A stretch of 64,000 nucleotides of DNA from Ktedonospora formicarum. GTDB taxonomy: Bacteria > Chloroflexota > Ktedonobacteria > Ktedonobacterales > Ktedonobacteraceae. The stretch spans positions 124,001 to 188,000 of the forward strand of contig NZ_BNJF01000009.1 in assembly GCF_016587355.1 (NCBI RefSeq). The letters are read 5' to 3'. Position 1 is the stretch's first letter. The number at the start of each line of letters is the position of its first letter. A program made the translations under genes and the position numbers. Below the pieces are notes generated by a model, which was not told the DNA's origin, did not search any database, and saw only the letters and a list, made by a program, of their open reading frames with translations. Of this stretch, positions 18,372-27,668 are shown one piece after another.

Positions 18372-18713
18372 CTAGCTCCGGTTCCGCGCCCGCAGCACTC
18401 GCAGGCCGAAGGGCATCCTCGCATCCATCGCCTGGAAGAGCCGCTCGGCTCGATCCTCGGGCATGGCCACGATCATCTGCTTGACGAGTTCCTCGACCTG
18501 CGGGTTGTCCCACATGGGCGCCAACGCGCTGATGAGCATCTCGATCGCATTGTTGCCGGTCAGGGACTCGACCAGCAACTGGGCGAGGAGCTTGATTTCC
18601 TCTTCGGCGATGTTCGGCATGCTCACCAACCGAAGCAGGGTCGCAGCCTGCGTGGCAAGGGGGCTCCCGGCAAGTTCGCGGACGTATCGTGCAACTTCCT
18701 GGCGATCGCTCAT
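18372..18713 (-). CDS. Small hypothetical protein, GC-rich orphan gene
   Basis: A 113-residue, mostly helical protein of unknown family (SDRQEVARYVRELAGSP, LLRLVSMPNIAEEEIKLLAQ, MPEDRAERLFQAMDARMP). No signal peptide, membrane span or metal motif is seen. GGAGGAGAT precedes the ATG at 18713 closely. Its base composition is richer in G+C than the neighbouring transposon debris. It stands alone with its own terminator. A decayed duplicate lies at 56985-57303, where the ATG is lost and the frame is broken. I cannot assign a function. Confidence 0.7.
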   Translation of the reverse strand: MSDRQEVARYVRELAGSPLATQAATLLRLVSMPNIAEEEIKLLAQLLVESLTGNNAIEMLISALAPMWDNPQVEELVKQMIVAMPEDRAERLFQAMDARMPFGLRVLRARNRS

Positions 18714-19060
18714 CGCGATCTCCTCCTTTGAGTTGGACGGACAGAACTGGGACGTACTGACACTGAGCAATCGGTGGTCTCTCTTTCTTCATGCCTCTGG
18801 GAGCGCATGTTGAAGGGGTTCATCTTGTGAGAGGTATGACTACTGTCCTCTCCTGGTGCGCCTGTGTCCTCCGCGAGGTCTCAACGATCAAGACACACGC
18901 GGGAAACCAGCGGGGATGAACCAACCCGGTCACCTTTAAGCCTGCGCGCAAGCCGCAAACTCACGTCCTTCGATGGTGACAACCGAAATACTCGTCCACT
19001 TAGTATAGAAGGACTGTTGGACGAAAGCAAGCTCGAACCATCCTGATGTGCTCACTGGTT

Positions 19061-19109
19061 GCAAAAAGTTGTGGCGCACCCATTGCCCTGGGGTGCGACA
19101 CATTTTTTG
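19061..19109. repeat. Palindromic repeat, complete copy
   Basis: AAAAAGTTGTGGCGCACCC and GGGGTGCGACACATTTTTT are near-perfect inverted arms around ATTGCCCT. A- and T-runs at the two ends would make it a bidirectional terminator. It lies between the orphan gene at 18.4 kb and the IS1182 remnant. Confidence 0.6.
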
Positions 19110-19127
19110 ACTCTGTTGGCGAATGGT

Positions 19128-20772
19128 TTAAAGAGCAAGGGCAGCAAAGCGAGAAATGGGATGTTGAGAAGGCGTCTGCCCCATTTGCCATTGAAAGAGG
19201 CGAGCCACATTCATAGCCGTGGCAATCAGAACATGTTGAAGATGCGTTTTTTCTGTGCCAAGATAACGGGAAGTCCGAAGACCGAAAGTGCGTACTCCTT
19301 GAGAAATGGTGCCCTCGATCCCGGATCGTTTGGCATAGCGCTCTTTGAATTCTCTCGTTGTTTGACGCTTTCGAGCAGCTTGGATAGCTTCATGATGTTC
19401 CTGTTGGCGAAAGACGATTTGCCGTGGATTGACTGCTGCGCGGGTACACTGTGAACGAACCGGACAAGCCAGACAATCTTTTTTGTTCGCATTGGGCACG
19501 AATGACATCTGAGACGGTTTTGTCTTGTTTCACAGTCCATTTCTTGCTTGTTTTCCCTTGCGGACAGGTCACCATCTTCTTTTCCCAATCAATCAGAAAT
19601 TGCGTGTTCTCCAATCCTTCTGGAGATTTTGACTGCCAGCTCCCATTCACAGCAACTGGTCCAATGACCTCCACTCCATAGCTTCTCTGGCACGTCACGA
19701 GATGCTCTCCATCCACATATCCTGTGTCCATCAGATGTTCTGATGGAAGAAGCTGTTGCGCGCTCCAATTTCTGATGAATGACGCTTGTCATTTCCATAT
19801 CTTGTGTTGTAGCCGCTGTCGTTTCCACATGGAGAATCAGGTGGGGAGAGACATCATCATAGGTTTCCGTCAGATGAGTTTTATACCCAGTCCACACGGT
19901 CGAGCGTTTGATGTTGAGGTGTGCTTGGGTGTCATATGGGAAGCGATCAGAAGGGATGAAGGAGGCGTGTTGTCATTTGAGCGCCATCGTATCCTACCCT
20001 CCTCAATCCAAAATTGTTGGAGCCAGACGCGCCGCAGAATTTCCACCGCCGGAATATCTCGCAACCAAGAGGGAGCATCCGCCTCTCGTATCCAGCTCAC
20101 TATCTGTCATCCATCTTGCCCAATTTGCTCCACCAGCGCTTGCAGTTTGGTGGTCTCTCTGGGCATGCGAAAATCCTGGATACGCAGGCCATAGCGATCA
20201 TACCAGGCTTGTGGAGCGTGAGCACGCAGCCAGTCTGGCACCACGACAGCAAGGCTATTGAGGGCGGCTCGTAATGTTTCTCCAGCACACTCGATCCGGT
20301 TCATGGTGCGAATGGCCGCTTCAATATGGGTGGAATCCGTGCGCTGTTTTCCTCTTTCTTTCAACCAGCCCCGCTCTCGGCAGATCGAGAGAAGAGTGGT
20401 GAGAAAGATCTCTTCTAAGCCACCTTTGAGGACACGGCTACGAAATTCACTCAACACGGAATAATCACATCCCGGATCAGTCAATTCTAAACTTAAGAGG
20501 TATTTGAAATCAATACGCGTTTTCACCGCCTCAGCTACCTGACGATCCGAATAATTCTCCATATATTGAATGATGCTTATCAGAGCTAGCCTCCACGGTT
20601 GCTCGGCGAATTGGCCAGTATTGGGGGAGAGTGAAGTGAACTGCTCGTCATGAGAAAGTGCACCCAATTCGTCACGTAACCACATGTACCGATTCCCCTT
20701 TGGAAAGAGGCTTCTGGCGACGCGAGCGGTTTCTTCGGGAATGGCTGGCAGTGATTGAGGTTGCAGGGACAT
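19128..20772 (-). pseudogene. IS1182-family transposase, multiply frameshifted
   Basis: Starting at 20772 on the minus strand the first frame encodes the IS1182 N-terminus (YMWLRDELGAL, LALISIIQYMENYSDRQVAEAV, the catalytic-region strand RTDSTHIEAAIR). The protein then passes through at least four further frames (19870-20100, 19589-19897, 19390-19731 and 19128-19508). The last carry the C-terminal CPVRSQCTRA cysteine cluster and RSGIEGTISQGVRTFGLRTSRYLG. With this many frame breaks the element is dead. The palindrome at 19061 lies just beyond its 3' end. Confidence 0.85.
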
Positions 20773-21077
20773 GAACGTTCTTCTTCACATTTTGCCCATC
20801 TTGCTGGCTTTTCACCTTTCTTCAGCGATTTTACCATCTTTCTCTTTCTCTCCGCCAATGCTATTCGCCAACAGAGTCTTTTTTTGCGTGAGGCAGAGTG
20901 AAGCTGAAAGAGGTAGAGACTTCTCACCGGATTGGAGGGGTTCGAAGAGGGTTGAGAAGGAAGCAGGAACGTAGGAAAGGCAAGGGCGAGAGCGAGAAGA
21001 GCTGCACCATCGCACACAGAGCCCTCGGGCGACCCACAGGGGCCTTCACACACGCGAGGTGAAGAAAGAGGGGAGCG
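20773..21077. other. Flank of the IS1182 remnant
   Basis: About 300 bases without a convincing gene. The part nearest 20772 is the leader of the IS1182 transposase; the rest is purine-rich and shows no domain-bearing open frame. Confidence 0.4.
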
Positions 21078-21116
21078 ACGCACCGGAGGAGGCCACCACG
21101 GCCTCTTCCGGTGCGT
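21078..21116 (-). terminator. Strong hairpin after the 21.1-kb orphan gene
   Basis: A 17-base arm (21078-21094) pairs with 21100-21116 with a single G-T mismatch and a five-base loop. It starts 11 bases past the stop of the minus-strand gene at 21128-21433. No clear T-run follows, so termination is inferred from position. Confidence 0.6.
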
Positions 21117-21127
21117 CTTGGGTGTTA

Positions 21128-21433
21128 CTACTCTCCGATCCGCTCCAGGAGCTTATTCAGGAGCGTCGTCGCGCGGACGCGGGGCACCTCGAGCACTTCC
21201 TTGAGGATCGGCGCGAAGCCCTTATTGCCGGTCCTCTGAACGGCTGCCTCATATCCCGACTTCCCGAAAATCAACTCGTAGCGGCCCTCGAGCATCGCTT
21301 TGAGACCCGCTGCCGACAACTCCCCGCGCTCGTAAGAGTCGAGGAACATCGAACAATCTCCTGCGAAATTCCAGGCTGCATAGTCGTCCAGTTCGCTCTT
21401 CCCGGTTCCAGTCACGATTCCTCCCAGAATCAT
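21128..21433 (-). CDS. Small hypothetical protein, GC-rich orphan gene
   Basis: A 101-residue protein of unknown family with features such as ELDDYAAWNFAGDCSMFLDSYERGE and an ending rich in leucine (LLNKLLERIGE). It appears soluble and alpha-helical. The ATG at 21433 has only a weak GAGGGA upstream; the open frame extends further to 21526, but that part lacks coding character. Like the gene at 18372-18713 it is GC-rich, stands alone beside repeats, and is followed at once by a strong hairpin. Confidence 0.6.
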   Translation of the reverse strand: MILGGIVTGTGKSELDDYAAWNFAGDCSMFLDSYERGELSAAGLKAMLEGRYELIFGKSGYEAAVQRTGNKGFAPILKEVLEVPRVRATTLLNKLLERIGE

Positions 21434-23148
21434 CGTCGGTGTCCCTCTAGCGGTTGCGAGGGGACCACTCGGAGGGATTCTTGCTTCCTCTGTTCGCTCT
21501 CCGCATACAGCACGCGATCTGAGCAAACGTCTGCAATCCTCTCTCCCTGGCCTCCTTCACCTGCCACGCTTCTGCTGTCCTGCGACGCGAACTCGTGCTG
21601 CTGAAAGAGACCTCTCTTGCTGCCAAGCAGTATAGACTCTTGCTAGCACAATCTGGGTATTCATTTCCTGGCATCACACCTCTTGGTACTCCCGACCCTC
21701 GTCCGGTACTAAATTCGGAAGTGTCGTAGCCTCCGAACGGCTTCCTACGCGCCCAGATATTTCTGTCTGGGGTACCGAGTACGTCACCGAACAGGGCGAA
21801 CAATCGCTCATCTCTTTGAAAGCCATTGTCTGCTCTTGATGAGTTCGGCGCAAAAAGTTGTGGCGCACCCATTGCCCTGGGGTGCAGCAAGCTTTTTTGC
21901 GCGCAGACGCGCCATCTCTTTGTGCTATACCGGGAGCCTGAGTCTATCGGTCGTCATCAACGAGAAACAATGCTGACTCGCAAGCGAGTTGGCAGGTGAC
22001 CGGGTTCTGGTTCGTCCCCGTAGTAGTTCTTTTTCGTGTGTCAGTGCGTTGAGACATCGCGGAGGAGACAGGAGGAACCGCGAGATGCGTTGGCCGCTTG
22101 TCTCTCCAGATGAACCTCCTTCAGCAGCACAGCAGGTGGCAATAAGTAGGATAAGCCGCAGGCGAGGTACTGCGGTTGCAGCCCTTTTCCCGCGGCCCTC
22201 CTCCGAACGAGGCGTGTCCGTTTCCGAACACCTCGCTCTCCAGTGCTTGATTCCCCTAAGGGTGAGTATGCTTCCAGTTGTGGCGCTCTCCATTTCGGAT
22301 ACCTCCCTTTCTGCTTACGCTCCCTTCAGTGAAGTCATTCCTCATCGCTCACTCCCCGGAAGGTTCAGGTGCCGACGACTTTGACACCCTATGGAAGTGG
22401 TCCCGCAGTAGAGACGCTGTCATCGGGAGATGTACGCTTTCATCGCTGGAAGCTAAGGTTTGAGCAATCAGCCCTCACCATATCAAGCGGGTCTTGCGGA
22501 ACAAGGCTTCAGCGTCTTCACGCACTTTTCCGCTTTCTCAGCATGCTAAATTCCCCTTTAGCTCTCGCCGCCAGGTAGGCTGAGTGACCTAGAAGTCATT
22601 TCCTCCGAGCTTCTCCTCTCTCTGAGAGGGATCGAGCAACGGGTTAAGTGGCGCACGTCGTCTGCTCATCGCTCGTCTCAGTCGAAGTGCCCCATGCCTT
22701 TCTCTATACACTTTCAAGAGGAAAGAGGGCAAGGGAAATGGATGTTCATCTCGCTTCTCATCCCGATCTTCGAAGTACATTGATCCATCTGAGGTATATT
22801 CCCTATTTTCCCTTGCTTCACCTGTGGCTGCCTGCTATACTCAACACAATAATTCGTGCATCGTTTCTTTGCCGCGCCTGGTTGTCAGACCCGTTGGAGC
22901 GCAATCTTGGCGATCTGCAAGCATCAGTGGGGCTCCTGGGTCGGAAGAAAAGAATAGCACCCAAACAGAGTGTTTCTGAAAGGAGTTGCAATACAAGAAG
23001 TGGCATGAGTCCTATAGCGCGTATAATTCCGATTCCCTGATTACTCGTCGTCGCTGATATTGAGCAACGAGGGAGTGTTCTGGGAACCGGGTGCATCACG
23101 CATCGTAGGTTCTTAGTCCGTATAGGAGCGCCGACAGGAGGACATGTC
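21434..23148. other. 1.7-kb gene-poor accessory stretch
   Basis: Apart from the palindromic repeat at 21848-21902 I see no gene I can support. The several open frames of 60-150 codons overlap one another on both strands, lack ribosome-binding sites and show no recognisable motifs. This may be eroded mobile DNA. The last 60 bases lead into the ribosome-binding site of the truncated gene at 23149. Confidence 0.45.
21848..21902. repeat. Palindromic repeat, longest copy
   Basis: GCGCAAAAAGTTGTGGCGCA and TGCAGCAAGCTTTTTTGCGC form a 23-24-base imperfect stem around ATTGCCCT. The core CGCACCCATTGCCCTGGGGT is identical to the copy at 19061-19109. Confidence 0.6.
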
Positions 23149-23523
23149 ATGCTCTCTTTCCCTGTGGAAGGGCAATTGCTGCGGGAGCTGCAGCAGTTCG
23201 CCCGAGACAACAAGGGAAAGTCAGGTCACGCGATCGCCATCATTAAGGTCGAAAGCCGGAGCAGGCAGCACCCGTTTGAAACCGAGAAGATGTCGAGCCC
23301 GATCAGGGTTGACGATTTCGGGGACCTCGCTGGCCCAAACGTCTTGAGGGTGCTGAGGCAGGTAGGTAACGACCTCGCTCGTGAGGCTCAGACGGAGTTC
23401 GTCAGTGCTTACCCGGGGGTTAAAACAAGTTTCTTGAGTAGTAGACAAATATTCCTTTCTATTGACATATGTTGCTCTTGCATTCGTCCCTCGTTTCTGC
23501 TAGAATTCCTTCTTGTACGGTGA
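23149..23523 (+). pseudogene. Small gene truncated by a 236-bp element
   Basis: The first 88 codons (to about 23413) look genuinely coding: an ATG preceded by ACAGGAGGACATGTC, then EGQLLRELQQFARDNKGKSG, an AIIKVES strand and a GDLAGPNVLRVLRQVGNDLA helix. From 23414 the frame runs into the 236-bp omega-RNA-like element, so the tail up to 23523 is element sequence. The family is unknown. The natural C-terminus appears to have been lost by the insertion. Confidence 0.55.
23478..23506 (+). promoter_or_regulatory. Promoter inside the 236-bp element, copy 1
   Basis: TTGCAT (23478-23483), a 17-base spacer and TAGAAT (23501-23506) preceded by TGC form a sigma-70-like promoter with an extended -10. 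The inverted copy at 42488-42516 keeps the spacing and the -10 exactly, with TTGCGT as -35. Confidence 0.5.
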
Positions 23524-23649
23524 GTTACACCGGAATTCACGCCTGTGGAGATCCTGTAAGACCTGGTCTATCCAGGCAAGCTGTTCGTTGAAGCAGGAAC
23601 CGAACGCGAGATATGGCTTGTCCATATTTGGGTCAGTTTCGGATAACGG
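23513..23649 (+). ncRNA. Candidate stand-alone omega-RNA, copy 1
   Basis: If the element promoter is used, transcription would start near 23513 and cross the scaffold to AACGG at 23649. The next bases, from 23650 (TCGCTTGCTCC...), would be the guide. Related scaffolds elsewhere in the window are attached to tnpB 3' ends; this one is not. A 39-base hairpin at 23741-23779 could end the transcript. RNA function is inferred. Confidence 0.5.
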
Positions 23650-23740
23650 TCGCTTGCTCCTTCAATACGCAGATCGGGGTGTTGGAAACGTTCGATCGCT
23701 GAGCCACTGCACTCAACCAGTTAAACGCTCTGAAGTGAAC

Positions 23741-23779
23741 GGGCAGGGGACCATCTCTCATGAGGTGGCTCTCCTGCCC
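23741..23779 (+). terminator. Hairpin downstream of the solo omega-RNA
   Basis: GGGCAGG at 23741 pairs with CCTGCCC ending at 23779, and inner CCATCTC pairs with GAGGTGG. No T-run follows at once, so a role as terminator is only a suggestion. Confidence 0.4.
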
Positions 23780-24053
23780 GCTCGCGCTTTTGGGCTATGT
23801 TTGTCGTTTGATTTGGCCTCACTATGTATTTTCCATTAAATGAAGCTGAGATGTTATAGAAGAGAAGATTAGGGCAATTTCCTCTATGACATGTTTGCTG
23901 CTGTAGTGGAGATATTGGCATGCAACTCTAGCAAGAATACATGCATACGAAAAGGAGAGCACTCGCAGGCTTGCAGGCGCATCGTGCTTCTGCTATACTC
24001 CCCCCATGTTGGGGAGTTGGGGAGGAGATCCGTTGTGGACATGGAAGGAGTCT
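23780..24053. other. Leader of the second MalT-like gene
   Basis: No gene is seen. The segment is AT-rich and should hold the promoter of the regulator that starts at 24054. Confidence 0.4.
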
Positions 24054-27000
24054 ATGCCCAAGCTACCAGCTCATGTGCTGCTCTGGTCTGCAGAGCACCA
24101 ACTCTATCTTTTAGATACTCCAAACCATCCATCGCAGCTCATCATTCCTGAAAACGAGGAAGCGTGGCGCGCCTGGTTAATGACCCATTCCTCCTTTTCC
24201 TTCCAAGGCCAACATGGGCACCTGAACGTGCTCAAAGAGTTCCGGGCTCGTGGGACTGGCTACTGGTATGCCTATCGCACCAGCTCTGGCCGGAACAGAA
24301 AGCGCTATCTTGGAACAAGTACAACGCTGACACTGGAGCGCTTAGAGGAGATAGCACAGGCGCTGCAGGAAAGCGAACAGAGACCGCTTCCACCACCCAC
24401 CCACACGTCTTCCCCGCTTCCTTATTTGCAGAGCCAGTCTGCTGAGAAAGACGTTCCTTTCAGCCAGGGAGAACAGGGGCGTATCGACACCGAGGCACGC
24501 GTGATGATGGCGATAACCAGGCTTGCTCCTCCCCGTTTGCCAGCCACACTTGTCAACCGGGAACGTCTCCTCTCCATCCTGGAGAGCGCCCTCACTCGCC
24601 CGTTGACCATACTGTCTGCCTCCGCAGGCTGGGGAAAGACGACCCTGCTCTCAACATGGGCCCACAGCCATCAAGAGGCCGTAGCCTGGCTCTCGTTGGA
24701 ACCCTTGGACAATGATCCCATGCGCTTCTGGATCTCGATCATTGCAGCACTTCGTCGATGTCGTCCGGAAATTGGAGCGCGTGCGCTCGCCCTCCTGCAC
24801 GGTCCTGAGTCGCTTTCTCTGAGTGTAACGACCTTGCTCAATGAACTGGCTGACCAGCATGCTGAAACCACCTCGCCCATCCTGCTGATCCTGGATGACT
24901 ATCATGTGATCGACGAGTCCATGATTCATGCGTCCCTGACCTTCTGGTTGGAGCACCTGCCTCCATACGTGCATCTCTTGCTTGCTAGTCGGATCGATCC
25001 AGACCTCCCCCTCGCCCGCCTTCGTGTGCGTGGCCATCTGGAAGAGATCCGCGATACCGATCTGCGCTTTACGCGGGAAGAAACGCACTCTTTTCTCACC
25101 CAACGTGTGGGACTCATTCTCTCAGAGGCCGATATCGCGTTGCTGGAAACGCGCACTGAGGGCTGGATTGCCGGACTCCAACTCGCCGCCCTCGTGCTCA
25201 AAAAAAGCCCTGATCCTTCCGTCTATGTGCGAACACTAAGTGGGAGCCAGCGCTTCCTGCTCGATTACCTGCGAGAAGAAATCCTCGCCAGCCTGCCAGC
25301 AGAATTGCAAGACTTTTTGTTGCAGACGAGCTGGCTCAATCCTCTCAGTGCCTCGCTTTGCGATGCAGTGAGGGGAAAAGAGGAGAGTGCTCGCCTGCTC
25401 GAACAGGTGGAACGAGCTAACCTCTTCCTGCAACCTCTCGATGAGCACAGGCAGTGGTACCGTTATCATGCCCTCTGGGCACAGGCTATGCAGCATGAAG
25501 CACATCTTCGCCTGGGAGCAGCCGAGCTTCGTTCACTCAGGAGCAAAGCCAGTGCGTGGTATGAACACCAGCACATGCTCCCAGAAGCCATTGAAGCAGC
25601 GCTGGAGTGCGATGAGTTTGCCCGCGCGGCGACCTTGATCGGTCAATTTCTGGTTCCCAACACCTTTCGCAATGAATATCATCTGCTACGCTCCTGGTTG
25701 AGGCGCATGCCGGAGAAGGTGCTGCAAGCCCAACCAGACCTCTGTTTTCAGCATGCGCTCGCGCTCATGTTTACCACGGATCGCCGTTCATTGGGCTTGT
25801 GGGTTCGTGTCGAGTCATTGCTGCAATGGGCAGAGCGAGGCTTCGAGGCAAGCAGGCAGTGGGAACAACTTGGAGAAGCATTGCAACTGCACACCGACCT
25901 GGCCTTCTTTCAAGACGATGCCGAGCGTCTGTTGGCATTGGGACATCAGGCACAATCACTGCTGACAGAGCGAAGTTTTATGTATCCTGATCACCTGCTG
26001 TTGAAAGGATTCGAAGCCTTACTTGGAGGTGAGGTCTCTCTCGCCTGGCAGTGCTTTCTCGAAGCGTCCAGGAGATTTAGAAGCCTCAATTCGCTTGCCT
26101 CCGCGTTCGCAGCGTCCCTCTGGCTGGGTAGGGTCTGCCTGGAACGAGGAGAGTTGCGCCGGGCAGAATACTACATCCACCAGGCTCTTACCCACCTTGA
26201 TGAAGATCAGGAGGTTTCCCGCCAGCAATTGCTGCTGGAAACAGGAAGCACAGAGCCGTTCTTCTCTTCCTGGGCGTATCATTGTCTGGCGCAACTTTCG
26301 TATGAACGCAATGAACTTTCCAACACTCAGCGGTATCTGTCGGCGGCGCTGGCACTCCGAGACAAGCCAGAGGCAGAGATCCACGTTCTGGCATCGGGCG
26401 CACTTATCCAGGCTCGCCTGTTGCAAGCGTGTGGCGAGACCACTCAGGCTCTGGATCTCCTTTTGCGTTGGGAGACACATACTCGCTTCCCCTGGTCTCT
26501 GAGAGCGATTCGCACCTGCCGTGCACGATTGCAACTGGCACATCGCGATCTGTCGGCGGTCGAACAATGGGCACAAGAAAAGGAACACACGTTTGATCCC
26601 CGTACGCTCAACCAGGAGCAAGGCCTGCCACTGTTGCAACAACAAGAGGAAGCACTGCTCCTCGCGCGTTTGCACCTTGCGCAACAGAAAGGGGAAACCG
26701 TATTGAACGAGTTGATCCCCTGGAAAGAGCAAGCCCGGGCTCAAGGGCGCAGACGCAGCGTGCTGGAAATCCAGCTTCTGGAGGCTCTGGCCCACGTTGC
26801 CTGCCACAAACCTGTACAGGCCAAAGGCTCTCTTACAGAGGCGTTGAGGCTGGCGCAACCTGAAAATTTTCAGCGTGTCTTTCTCGATGAAGGCCCAGCG
26901 ATGCACTCCCTGCTCAAAACAGTGCTGCCAGAACTCCGTGAGGCATCCCTGATCGCCTTTGTACGAACCCTCCTGCGCGCCTTTGTCCAGGAGCCTGGTA

Positions 27001-27251
27001 CCCGATCTGCCGAAGAGACTGCTCCTCTTCGAGGGGAGTCGCTGTCCCTGGAACCACTGAGCGATCAGGAACAACGAGTCTTCCATTTGCTGGTCGCTGG
27101 GCGCTCCAACCCAGAGATTGCGCGTGAATTGGTGATCTCAGTCAATACCGTGAAAACGCATGTCCAGAATCTCTATCGCAAGCTGGGTGTTCGTAACCGA
27201 ATCGAAGCCAGCGAGGTCGCGCGGCGCTGGTCTCTGCTCTCCTCTTCCTGA
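24054..27251 (+). CDS. LuxR-family MalT-like regulator with an N-terminal DNA-binding-like domain
   Basis: A 1065-residue STAND regulator. Residues 1-105 form an extra domain: EHQLYLLDT, then a tract resembling integrase-type arm-binding domains (GTGYWYAYRTSSGRNRKRYLG followed by LTLERLEEIAQAL). Walker A (SASAGWGKTT) is near residue 190, and LILDDYHVIDE is Walker B-like. A long TPR-like helical arm follows, ending in a LuxR helix-turn-helix (LSDQEQRVFHLLVAG, NPEIARELVISVNTVKTHVQNLYRKL). The ATG at 24054 has AAGGAG three bases upstream; a TTG at 24033 after GGGAGGAG and an ATG at 24006 are alternatives. It is paralogous to 12376-15483, which lacks this N-terminal domain. Confidence 0.88.
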   Translation: MPKLPAHVLLWSAEHQLYLLDTPNHPSQLIIPENEEAWRAWLMTHSSFSFQGQHGHLNVLKEFRARGTGYWYAYRTSSGRNRKRYLGTSTTLTLERLEEIAQALQESEQRPLPPPTHTSSPLPYLQSQSAEKDVPFSQGEQGRIDTEARVMMAITRLAPPRLPATLVNRERLLSILESALTRPLTILSASAGWGKTTLLSTWAHSHQEAVAWLSLEPLDNDPMRFWISIIAALRRCRPEIGARALALLHGPESLSLSVTTLLNELADQHAETTSPILLILDDYHVIDESMIHASLTFWLEHLPPYVHLLLASRIDPDLPLARLRVRGHLEEIRDTDLRFTREETHSFLTQRVGLILSEADIALLETRTEGWIAGLQLAALVLKKSPDPSVYVRTLSGSQRFLLDYLREEILASLPAELQDFLLQTSWLNPLSASLCDAVRGKEESARLLEQVERANLFLQPLDEHRQWYRYHALWAQAMQHEAHLRLGAAELRSLRSKASAWYEHQHMLPEAIEAALECDEFARAATLIGQFLVPNTFRNEYHLLRSWLRRMPEKVLQAQPDLCFQHALALMFTTDRRSLGLWVRVESLLQWAERGFEASRQWEQLGEALQLHTDLAFFQDDAERLLALGHQAQSLLTERSFMYPDHLLLKGFEALLGGEVSLAWQCFLEASRRFRSLNSLASAFAASLWLGRVCLERGELRRAEYYIHQALTHLDEDQEVSRQQLLLETGSTEPFFSSWAYHCLAQLSYERNELSNTQRYLSAALALRDKPEAEIHVLASGALIQARLLQACGETTQALDLLLRWETHTRFPWSLRAIRTCRARLQLAHRDLSAVEQWAQEKEHTFDPRTLNQEQGLPLLQQQEEALLLARLHLAQQKGETVLNELIPWKEQARAQGRRRSVLEIQLLEALAHVACHKPVQAKGSLTEALRLAQPENFQRVFLDEGPAMHSLLKTVLPELREASLIAFVRTLLRAFVQEPGTRSAEETAPLRGESLSLEPLSDQEQRVFHLLVAGRSNPEIARELVISVNTVKTHVQNLYRKLGVRNRIEASEVARRWSLLSSS

Positions 27252-27376
27252 TCCTCTCGCCATTTCCCCTCACCCACGCAGAATCATTCCATAAGGTGAG
27301 GGCAACTCACCCCTTTGTGCTCTATACTCCAAGCATCCACGCACGAAGGAAGGAGGCGCTCACGATACGTTATCGC

Positions 27377-27586
27377 ATGTGGATCAAAGGACACCTGGAC
27401 CCCTCCTGGCAAGAATGGTTCGAAGATCTTCAGATTGCTCCTCATGGTCCTGATACAACTGCGCTGTACGGATCATTGGTTGATCAAGCGGCACTCTACC
27501 GGGTGCTCCTTAAAATTCGCAGTCTTGGCCTCGTCTTGCTCTCCCTGGAGGCAGACGAGTTTTCATCAACCCAGGAGGAGCAATGA
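27377..27586 (+). CDS. Small conserved protein, possible non-ATG start
   Basis: A 69-residue product: MWIKGHLDPSWQEWFEDL, then PHGPDTTALYGSLVDQAAL and LLKIRSLGLVLLSLEADE. Short proteins of this shape are common in Chloroflexota and Actinobacteria; their role is unknown. The first ATG at 27377 lies 21 bases from the only ribosome-binding site (GGAAGGAGG, about 27347-27355). An ATA at 27365, nine bases from it, would restore a TIRYRM N-terminus, so initiation at ATA is possible. It sits between the MalT-like regulator and an SDR gene on the same strand. Confidence 0.6.
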   Translation: MWIKGHLDPSWQEWFEDLQIAPHGPDTTALYGSLVDQAALYRVLLKIRSLGLVLLSLEADEFSSTQEEQ

Positions 27587-27668
27587 TACTTTCGCGCCAT
27601 ACGAAGACCAAAAAGAGCATCCCTTGAGCATTGGAAGACGTTCTGCTAAAACCACAAGGAGAGTATTG

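Larger units (their letters stand above)
23414..23649 (+). mobile_element. 236-bp solo omega-RNA-like element, copy 1
   Basis: This element runs from CGGGGGTTAAAACAAG to GGATAACGG and is repeated, inverted and at exactly the same length, at 42345-42580. Sequence identity begins and ends abruptly at these bases. The 3' half carries the landmarks of the tnpB-linked scaffolds at 10671-10782 and 47789-47900 (CACGCCTGTGGAG, GAAGCAGGAACCGAA, GGCTTGTCC, TTTGGGT, TTTCGGATAACGG). No protein is encoded. It looks like a non-autonomous IS200/IS605-type element that keeps the guide-RNA module. Confidence 0.7.

Noticed and set aside
21434..23148. Several 60-180-codon frames on both strands
   Set aside because: They overlap each other, lack start signals and show no motifs.
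26019..27086. Minus-strand frame of 355 codons
   Set aside because: It is the antisense of the TPR region of the MalT-like regulator and has no recognisable motif or ribosome-binding site.
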